Source of the DNA: JAKAGZ01 sp963783855
GTDB lineage: Bacteria; Bacteroidota; Ignavibacteria; Ignavibacteriales; Ignavibacteriaceae
Assembly (NCBI GenBank): GCA_963783855.1
Contig: CAWAPE010000007.1
Coordinates: 124,001-188,000 of the forward strand
Direction of reading: 5' to 3'
DNA length: 64,000 nucleotides
The notes beneath the pieces were generated by a model. That model made no database searches. It had not been told where the DNA came from and saw nothing but the letters and a program-made list of their open reading frames with translations. This document shows positions 58,730 to 64,000 of this stretch, piece after piece. How positions within the stretch are numbered: the first letter of the stretch is position 1; every line of letters starts with the position of its first letter. The position numbers were made by a program, and so were the translations under genes.

Positions 58730-59890
58730 ATGTTTAAGACTAAACAATTATATCTGGTTCTAATTTTATTTCCAATGCTGATTGCATGTACAAAACAAAA
58801 CGGTGGAAATAAAACAGAAGAGAAAAAATATGATTTTTCAAATGTAGAAAAAATCGTAAATACAGCAATAATAGATTCCGCTTTCCCGGGTGCGGTTGTC
58901 CTGGTGGAAAGAGAAGGGAAAATAGTTTTCGAAAAAGCTTTCGGGCATTTTACATATGATAAAAACTCAAATCCTGTGAAGTTAAATACTTTGTTTGATC
59001 TTGCATCACTTACAAAAGTAATTTCAACAACCAATTGTGCTATGATTTGCATCGACAGAGGATTATTCAAACTTGATGATGAAGTTTCGAAATATATTCC
59101 CCAATTTGCACAGAACGGGAAAGGGAATATCACGATAAGAAATTTACTGCTGCATAACAGCGGACTTCCGGCATTCAAACAGTATTATAAAATGTACAAT
59201 AATTCCAGAGATGTTTTGAATGACATTTATGCCTCAAAATTGATTTATACGACCGGAACAAAAACAGTTTATTCTGATCTTGGGATTATTACTCTCGGTA
59301 AAATTATCGAGAAAGTTACCGGTATGAAACTGGATGAGTTTGCGCAGAAAGAAATTTTTAATCCTCTTGGAATGAAAAACACATTGTACAATCCTCCCGA
59401 TTCCTTAAAGAATAAATGCGCACCGACGGAATTTGATAACTACTGGCGTCACAAGCAAATACAAGGAGAAGTACATGATGAAACCGCTTCTATGCTCAAT
59501 GGAGTGGCAGGGCACGCCGGGCTTTTTTCTACCGTGGAAGATATTTCAAAAGTGCTGCAAATGCTTTTGCAGAAAGGGAACTATAACGGCAGGCAATTAA
59601 TAAAACCGGAAACGATTTCATTGTTTACAAAACGGCAATCGGAAAATAGTACTAGAGGACTTGGCTGGGATACAAAATCACGTAAAGGTTCTTCAGCCGG
59701 TAGTTTGTTCAGCGCTGATTCTTACGGGCATACCGGTTTTACAGGAACTTCTGTCTGGACAGACCCTGAAAGAAAACTATTTGTTGTTTTTCTTACAAAC
59801 AGGGTTTATCCAAAGAGAGCTAATCATAAGTTGTACAAGGTTCGTCCTGCGCTTCATAATGCTGTAATCAGAGCAATAGAAAACAAATAA
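58730..59890 (+). CDS. lipoprotein serine hydrolase (beta-lactamase/transpeptidase fold, class C-like)
   Basis: ATG 58730, one base after the permease stop, is chosen because it gives a lipoprotein signal ('MFKTKQLYLVLILFPMLIAC'). The product is 386 residues. Ser-x-x-Lys is in 'FDLASLTKVISTTN', the second motif is Tyr-Ser-Asp in 'TVYSDLGIITLG' (Tyr-x-Asn position), and the KTG-equivalent is 'GHTGFTGTSVW' (His-Thr-Gly). It is an esterase/DD-peptidase-type fold acting in the envelope. In many Bacteroidota a GH3 domain and this hydrolase are fused in one protein; here they are separate and in the opposite order. Confidence 0.87.
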   Translation: MFKTKQLYLVLILFPMLIACTKQNGGNKTEEKKYDFSNVEKIVNTAIIDSAFPGAVVLVEREGKIVFEKAFGHFTYDKNSNPVKLNTLFDLASLTKVISTTNCAMICIDRGLFKLDDEVSKYIPQFAQNGKGNITIRNLLLHNSGLPAFKQYYKMYNNSRDVLNDIYASKLIYTTGTKTVYSDLGIITLGKIIEKVTGMKLDEFAQKEIFNPLGMKNTLYNPPDSLKNKCAPTEFDNYWRHKQIQGEVHDETASMLNGVAGHAGLFSTVEDISKVLQMLLQKGNYNGRQLIKPETISLFTKRQSENSTRGLGWDTKSRKGSSAGSLFSADSYGHTGFTGTSVWTDPERKLFVVFLTNRVYPKRANHKLYKVRPALHNAVIRAIENK

Positions 59891-59926
59891 AACATTAATC
59901 AATTTTTATCAATCCAATTTTTGCTA

Positions 59927-61759
59927 ATGCTTAAAAAATTTTCCACAAAAAATTTCCTTTTCAGTTTTTCAATGCTGATTCTATTCTCCTTTTTTCCCTC
60001 AATGTTAAATAGGGGAATTCATGACAGGAAATTTCAATCAAAGGAGGAAATTAAATATCCTTCAGTATTTCCATTAACTAATGAGGACAAGGATTGGATC
60101 GAAAATCATCTTGTGAAAATGACAACCAGGGAAAAGTGCGCACAAATGATTGTACCGTGGGTTCTTGGAAAAGATTATTCAAACGATTCACTTGGTCTTG
60201 CAAGAATGACGCATTTTGTAAAGGACCTTAAAGTAGGTGGGTTGCTTTTTTCGACCGGGGATGTTTTAAATGAAGCAATTGATATAAATAAAATGCAGGA
60301 GATGGCAGACATCCCGCTGCTTATTTCAGCAGATTTTGAATCCGGTTTGGGAATGAGATTACCCGATGGTACAAGTTTTCCGTACAATATGGCTGTAGCC
60401 GCAACTGGTGATCCACAATTTGCTTTTGAAATGGCTAAAGTCATTTCAGCTGAAAGCAGAGCAATTGGAATTTTCCAAAATTATGCTCCAGTAGCAGATA
60501 TTAATAATAACCCCGACAACCCAGTAATCGGGATACGCTCTTATTCAGAAGATAGAAACATTGTAGCAAAATATACCGGAGAATTTATTAGAGGATCAAG
60601 GCAGATTGGCAATATATCAACAGCAAAACATTTTCCCGGTCACGGAAATACTAAAATTGATTCACACATTGATCTCCCGCTTATTGAAGGGGACAGCACG
60701 TACTTGCTTAATAATGAAATTTATCCTTTTAAGCGATTAATTAATAATGATGTGCAATCTATTATGGTAGGTCATCTGGTTGTCCCTGCTCTGGAAGATA
60801 ATGACAGCCTGCCTGCAACACTTTCCTATAAAATTGTTACTGACCTATTGAAACACAAACTAGGATTTGACGGACTTATTATTACCGATGCGATGAATAT
60901 GCAGGCGCTTACAAAATATTTCCGGGAGGATACTGCGGCAGTAATGGCAGTTAAAGCTGGTAATGATATTTTAATTATGCCGCCACATGTAGAAACTACG
61001 ATCAATGCGTTGGTAGATGCCGTTCAATCGGGAGAGATTGATATACTAAGAATTAATGAAAGCGTTAGAAAAATTCTGGCTGCTAAAAGATGGCTTCGAC
61101 TTCAAAAAAATAAAATTTCCAATATTGATGATATTGGAGAAAAAATATCTACCAAATCGAGTTTAGCACTTGCTTCAAAAATCGCTGATAGATCTATAAC
61201 GCTTGTAAAAAATACGAGAAGGGTTATTCCTATAAGGCCGGGGAGATATGGAAAAGTTCTGTCTGTTGCATTTTCTTTTGGAGTTGATGAAGACTCTTCG
61301 CTGACTTTTCAAGAAGGTGTAAAAGAAAATTTTAAGAATACCCAAATTTATATGCTCAATAAAGAAAGCAATACCAGGGAATATGACAGAATATTAAGAG
61401 ATGCCAGAAAATCGAAGCTCATACTTGTACCTTATTATATGCGCCCGCCTTCCGATGAGGATTCGCAAAAATTATTTATAAAATTTAAAAAAGTAATTGA
61501 AAAATTATTGGTTTCAAGAGCACCTGTTGTATTGATAAGTTTTGGCGATCCTTATTTATTATCAAGGTATACAAATGCAAAGACTTATTTATCGGCTTTC
61601 AGTGATACACCTGTATCACAAAAATCTATGTTGAAAGCTATGCTCGGGAAAATTGATATTACTGGTGAACTACCAATATCGATACCGAATACTCTTTATA
61701 GAATGGGATACGGAATTAAACTGAAAAAATTGAGCAGACAAGAAAAAGAATTTAATTAA
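59927..61759 (+). CDS. GH3 beta-N-acetylhexosaminidase (NagZ-like), exported
   Basis: It removes GlcNAc from muropeptides or other beta-linked substrates. ATG 59927 is chosen over the TTG at 59921. The product is 610 residues with a signal/anchor helix ('NFLFSFSMLILFSFFP'). The GH3 TIM barrel runs to ~390: 'PLLISADFESGLGMRLPDGT', the hexosaminidase signature 'KHFPGHGNTKIDSHIDLP' with the Asp-His general acid/base loop, and nucleophile Asp in 'GLIITDAMNMQALTKYF'. A C-terminal GH3_C sandwich follows (~410-600; 'GELPISIPNTLYRMGYGIKL'). It is last in the cell-wall recycling cluster, 36 bases after the serine hydrolase gene. Confidence 0.9.
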   Translation: MLKKFSTKNFLFSFSMLILFSFFPSMLNRGIHDRKFQSKEEIKYPSVFPLTNEDKDWIENHLVKMTTREKCAQMIVPWVLGKDYSNDSLGLARMTHFVKDLKVGGLLFSTGDVLNEAIDINKMQEMADIPLLISADFESGLGMRLPDGTSFPYNMAVAATGDPQFAFEMAKVISAESRAIGIFQNYAPVADINNNPDNPVIGIRSYSEDRNIVAKYTGEFIRGSRQIGNISTAKHFPGHGNTKIDSHIDLPLIEGDSTYLLNNEIYPFKRLINNDVQSIMVGHLVVPALEDNDSLPATLSYKIVTDLLKHKLGFDGLIITDAMNMQALTKYFREDTAAVMAVKAGNDILIMPPHVETTINALVDAVQSGEIDILRINESVRKILAAKRWLRLQKNKISNIDDIGEKISTKSSLALASKIADRSITLVKNTRRVIPIRPGRYGKVLSVAFSFGVDEDSSLTFQEGVKENFKNTQIYMLNKESNTREYDRILRDARKSKLILVPYYMRPPSDEDSQKLFIKFKKVIEKLLVSRAPVVLISFGDPYLLSRYTNAKTYLSAFSDTPVSQKSMLKAMLGKIDITGELPISIPNTLYRMGYGIKLKKLSRQEKEFN

Positions 61760-61778
61760 CAATAAGGAGATATATTTT

Positions 61779-62045
61779 TTGAAACATTTCATTATTAATG
61801 ATTGGTGAAATTCTTGCTGGCAACGGAAAATTTTTGCAAAACGGGTATAATCAAAATATACTTTTGTTTTCAGGTCCAATGAATCCAAGAACAGGGGAAT
61901 AGTTGTTGCAAAAGCGGAATCAATGGAAGCAACAAAAATTATTTTTCAGTTGGATCCATTTCAATTAAATAAAACTGCCGAATATAGCTTTATGGAGTTT
62001 GATCCTGTAAAATTTCAGGGCATTCTTAAGAATTGGGTTTCCTGA
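61779..62045 (+). pseudogene. YciI-like (YCII domain) small protein, decayed
   Basis: A good AAGGAG (61764-61769) precedes TTG 61779, which opens 'MKHFII…' in the normal YciI style, but the frame breaks at once. A second frame gives 'GKFLQNGYNQNILLFSGPMN' and 'PRTG', which breaks at GGGG (61894-61897), and a third frame gives 'RGIVVAKAESMEATKIIF' and 'EYSFMEFDPVKFQGILKNW', the standard C-terminal half of YCII proteins. About nine residues seem missing from the N-terminal part. Several lesions, so a genuine relic rather than one error. It lies after the cell-wall cluster. YciI proteins are small, often peroxide- or metabolism-linked, of uncertain function. Confidence 0.75.
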
Positions 62046-62380
62046 GAATTAAAACCTGTATTGGTGGGCTGACGTCCATTATTAAATCAGCAATAATTAT
62101 ATTTCCAATAAATTTGAACAAAAAATGTTCTAATCCTGTGGATTCAATAATATAATTAATCGCGGAATAATTGTATCACAATAAAACATTTTCATGCAAT
62201 TTATCTCGAAATACACATCCTCCATTTCTACTTTTCAAAACATTATTAAATTCTGACAACACAAATTCACGCTTTTTAGATTGAAATCGGTCCTTTTATC
62301 CGTCTATTTAGCCGTTAATCGGTAAAAATCTCTTTGGTATAAAACTTGAATCTTCTGCGGTAAAAATATAGAGGTCATAT
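62046..62380. other. intergenic stretch without recognised genes
   Basis: About 335 AT-rich bases between the YciI relic and the LytTR gene. I see no coding frame, tRNA or clear hairpin. It must contain the promoter of the LytTR gene; no element could be placed confidently. Confidence 0.5.
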
Positions 62381-62962
62381 ATGAAACCTGCTGATACTAA
62401 AAGTTGTAATAATAATGAAATAGGGACAGAATATTTAAATCTAAAATCAAATGATATGGTTATGAAAACGGGAGCTAAAAGAAGTAGAGAATATAACAGC
62501 AACGGGAATGGTATTAGTGCCACTGTTGAAAGACAGACAAGGATTATTCCATTAAAAGATAATGTGGATAATTTAGGCTTCAAATTAAAACGGGAAGGAA
62601 GATCCGGCAAAAATGTATCTAAATTAGGGTATGATGACAGAATTTTTATTACAGTGAATTCTACTTCAAGATTTATAAAAATATCAAACATTCAATGCAT
62701 TACTGCTGAAAAAGATTATACATACATTTGTACTACAGATGATAAAAAGCTGCTGGTATTGCGTCCTATGATTGAATGGGAATCCAGACTCCCGGGTAAT
62801 TATTTTGCCAGAATTCACCGTTCCACTATTGTTAACCTGGACTATGTAGAAAAAGTTGAAAAATGGTTTAACTACGCATACAACGTTTACATTACAGGCT
62901 GGGATGAACCATTTCAGATGAGCAGAAGGTATGCTTCAAAAATTAAAGAAAGATTCAGATAA
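62381..62962 (+). CDS. LytTR DNA-binding protein without receiver domain
   Basis: The product is 193 residues. Residues 1-85 are polar, basic and low-complexity with no receiver domain or membrane segment. Residues ~86-190 form the LytTR domain: 'ITVNSTSRFIKISNIQCITA', 'KDYTYICTTDDKKLLVLRPM', 'YFARIHRSTIVNLDYVEKVE' and 'FQMSRRYASKIKERF'. Loss of the phospho-acceptor domain suggests regulation by abundance or by another partner. It is not near a kinase gene; the next gene is a lipoprotein, 94 bases downstream. Confidence 0.88.
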   Translation: MKPADTKSCNNNEIGTEYLNLKSNDMVMKTGAKRSREYNSNGNGISATVERQTRIIPLKDNVDNLGFKLKREGRSGKNVSKLGYDDRIFITVNSTSRFIKISNIQCITAEKDYTYICTTDDKKLLVLRPMIEWESRLPGNYFARIHRSTIVNLDYVEKVEKWFNYAYNVYITGWDEPFQMSRRYASKIKERFR

Positions 62963-63056
62963 TGGATATGTACGCCCTTTAATTACTAACTGGTAAATTA
63001 ACGCTATTTTCCGTAATCTTTACACATTAAATTTTATACATAATTTATGTGTAAAG

Positions 63057-63833
63057 ATGCATTTTAAATTCAGCAATATTTTTATCTCCCTGTTTTTCCC
63101 ATTCTTAATATTTTTTTCATTTTCATGTGATAACAGTTCTGATCCTTTTTACCAGGGAACCACAGGCCCGGTAACAGGAGAAACACTATCATTTGGTAAT
63201 GGAAAAGTAACTCCCTTTATTGAAACCGTAAAAAACGGGCCGCCGGTTAATGTAGGTGTAGCTTTCCAGGGAGATATAAAGGGCGGAATCGATTCAGCTA
63301 ACAGCATATTATTTTATCTCAAATTTACTCCCACAAATAACAATTCAATTTATGACCATATTACCATAAGATGGAACCCTAACGGTATTGTAAAAACAGG
63401 TGCATTTTCTTCTTCATATATTGCAGTTGATTTTAATCTGATTAACGAGAATGAACAAAATTTAATTGTAAAAGGAGATTCAGCAAAAAATTATAAGCAG
63501 CCGCCTTCTGAAGAAATACCTATGGACTATAAATTATTGGAAAATAGTGCAACCGATAATTTTGGCGTCTTGTTTTTTGATTCCACATCGGCAGATATTT
63601 TAAGTGGAAAATTATCCAAAGAATTAACATATGGGTTCTTTGACGGGGAAATAGTTTCGCACGATGTAGCTTTTACATATGATTATCTTAGTTTGGTATC
63701 TAAATTTGTTGGTGAAATAAAGCAGCCTCTGGTTTATCCAAAGGCGGGATATTATCCTGCTAAATATGTAATTTCCTATGAACCGACAAAAAATACATTT
63801 ACAATTACTTTAACTGAGTTTATTAAACATTAG
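63057..63833 (+). CDS. predicted lipoprotein of unknown function
   Basis: The product is 258 residues. The N-terminus 'ISLFFPFLIFFSFSC' is a lipoprotein signal with Cys24 the likely lipidated residue, followed by an Asp/Ser/Asn-rich linker ('DNSSDPFYQG'). The rest is a beta-rich soluble domain with no motif I know: 'PPVNVGVAFQGDIKGGIDSA', 'HITIRWNPNGIVKTGAFSSS', 'DFGVLFFDS'-like segments and a C-terminal 'YVISYEPTKNTFTITLTEF'. No function can be proposed. It follows the LytTR gene on the same strand and may be one of its targets, which is only positional inference. Confidence 0.6.
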   Translation: MHFKFSNIFISLFFPFLIFFSFSCDNSSDPFYQGTTGPVTGETLSFGNGKVTPFIETVKNGPPVNVGVAFQGDIKGGIDSANSILFYLKFTPTNNNSIYDHITIRWNPNGIVKTGAFSSSYIAVDFNLINENEQNLIVKGDSAKNYKQPPSEEIPMDYKLLENSATDNFGVLFFDSTSADILSGKLSKELTYGFFDGEIVSHDVAFTYDYLSLVSKFVGEIKQPLVYPKAGYYPAKYVISYEPTKNTFTITLTEFIKH

Positions 63834-63860
63834 ATTTCATCTAAAATAGAGGGAGGGGTT

Positions 63861-64000
63861 ATGACTTTGAAAAAATCACATGATAAAATGATTGGCGGGG
63901 TGTGTGGCGGAATTGCCGAGTGGCAGCACTGGGATCCAACAGTTGTAAGAATTGGCTATGTCCTGCTTTCAATTTTCAGCGCGGGATTTCCGGGAATACT
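63861..64000 (+). CDS. PspC-domain protein, N-terminal fragment
   Basis: The gene runs off the window end. An excellent ribosome site (GGGAGGGG, 63850-63857) precedes ATG 63861. The visible 46 codons read 'MTLKKSHDKMIGGVCGGIAE', then 'WDPTVVRIGYVLLSIFSAG', the canonical PspC motif (cytoplasmic GGVCGGIA turn, then the first membrane helix). Phage-shock-protein C domain proteins sense and stabilise the inner membrane. Whether it carries extra C-terminal domains cannot be seen. Confidence 0.88.
   Translation, partial: MTLKKSHDKMIGGVCGGIAEWQHWDPTVVRIGYVLLSIFSAGFPGI

Noticed and set aside
1..64000. CRISPR array, phage or conjugation genes, restriction or antiphage system
   Set aside because: No regularly spaced repeats, integrases, or defence-type operons were found; the four-helix-bundle gene is not part of a reverse-transcriptase system here.
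1..64000. tRNA, rRNA or tmRNA genes
   Set aside because: Intergenic gaps are short and none shows a cloverleaf or rRNA signature by eye.

Overview
The window is AT-rich, densely packed bacterial chromosome and looks like core-genome sequence, with no phage, plasmid, CRISPR, rRNA or tRNA gene that I could find. The gene set points to the Bacteroidota/Chlorobiota/Ignavibacteria group, most likely an ignavibacterium-like organism. The evidence is two VPS10/sortilin-like BNR-propeller exoproteins, a CBM9-like/DUF5916 outer-membrane protein, LytS/LytTR regulation, a group II-type geranylgeranylglyceryl-phosphate synthase, a type 2 isoleucyl-tRNA synthetase and many genes without a clear Shine-Dalgarno sequence. 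The taxonomic placement is inference from gene content; no marker gene was compared.

Layout. 1-3.6 kb: the tail of a Cys/Met-metabolism PLP enzyme, a TerB-like protein, a glutathione peroxidase, a membrane protein and phosphotransacetylase. 3.9-15 kb: a long plus-strand housekeeping series (yggS, divIVA, purine nucleoside phosphorylase, a membrane protein with a DivIVA-like coil, ileS, a dksA-like gene, two tandem lspA genes, an rluD-type pseudouridine synthase, cysS, a ygjP-like peptidase). 15-24.5 kb: a minus-strand series (bifunctional-looking sensor protein, miaA, glycosyltransferase, FAD oxidase, TlpA-like protein, msrB) plus a BAHD-like acyltransferase. 24.5-26.5 kb: DNA glycosylase, ECF sigma/anti-sigma pair and a rhodanese without its cysteine. 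26.5-33 kb: a broken VPS10-like gene, yjjX and a DUF5916 protein. 33-39.3 kb: pyruvate dehydrogenase operon aceE-aceF-(four-helix-bundle gene)-lpdA. 39.5-44.3 kb: hydrolase, gmhA, GGGP synthase, tex. 44.5-50 kb: ArsC-like protein, a methionine gamma-lyase-like enzyme, a LiaF-like/LytS/LytTR operon and a DinB-like protein. 50-56.3 kb: an intact VPS10-like protein, an acylating aldehyde dehydrogenase and a class V aminotransferase-fold enzyme. 56.4-61.8 kb: a compact cell-wall recycling cluster (amino-sugar kinase, AmpG-like permease, serine hydrolase, GH3 N-acetylglucosaminidase). 61.8-64 kb: a YciI-like pseudogene, a receiver-less LytTR regulator, a lipoprotein and the start of a PspC-domain gene.

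Functional picture: a heterotroph with pyruvate dehydrogenase, phosphotransacetylase and acylating aldehyde dehydrogenase around acetyl-CoA, peptidoglycan recycling, surface/exported propeller proteins, and envelope-stress style regulation (LiaF/LytSR, ECF sigma, PspC).

Points that stand out: (1) IleRS is type 2 and carries the swapped GxHH form of the HxGH motif, a form associated with mupirocin hyper-resistance; (2) a sensor protein has an intact ATPase domain but alanine in place of the phospho-acceptor histidine; (3) several genes between 18.9 and 38.8 kb carry single frameshifts although reconstructed lengths equal full-length homologues, which suggests local sequence error, whereas the VPS10-like gene at 27-30 kb and the YciI relic at 61.8 kb carry several lesions and look like genuine decay; (4) a four-TM protein ends in a DivIVA-like coil next to divIVA; (5) tandem lspA genes. 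I see no convincing wholly new multi-gene system here.
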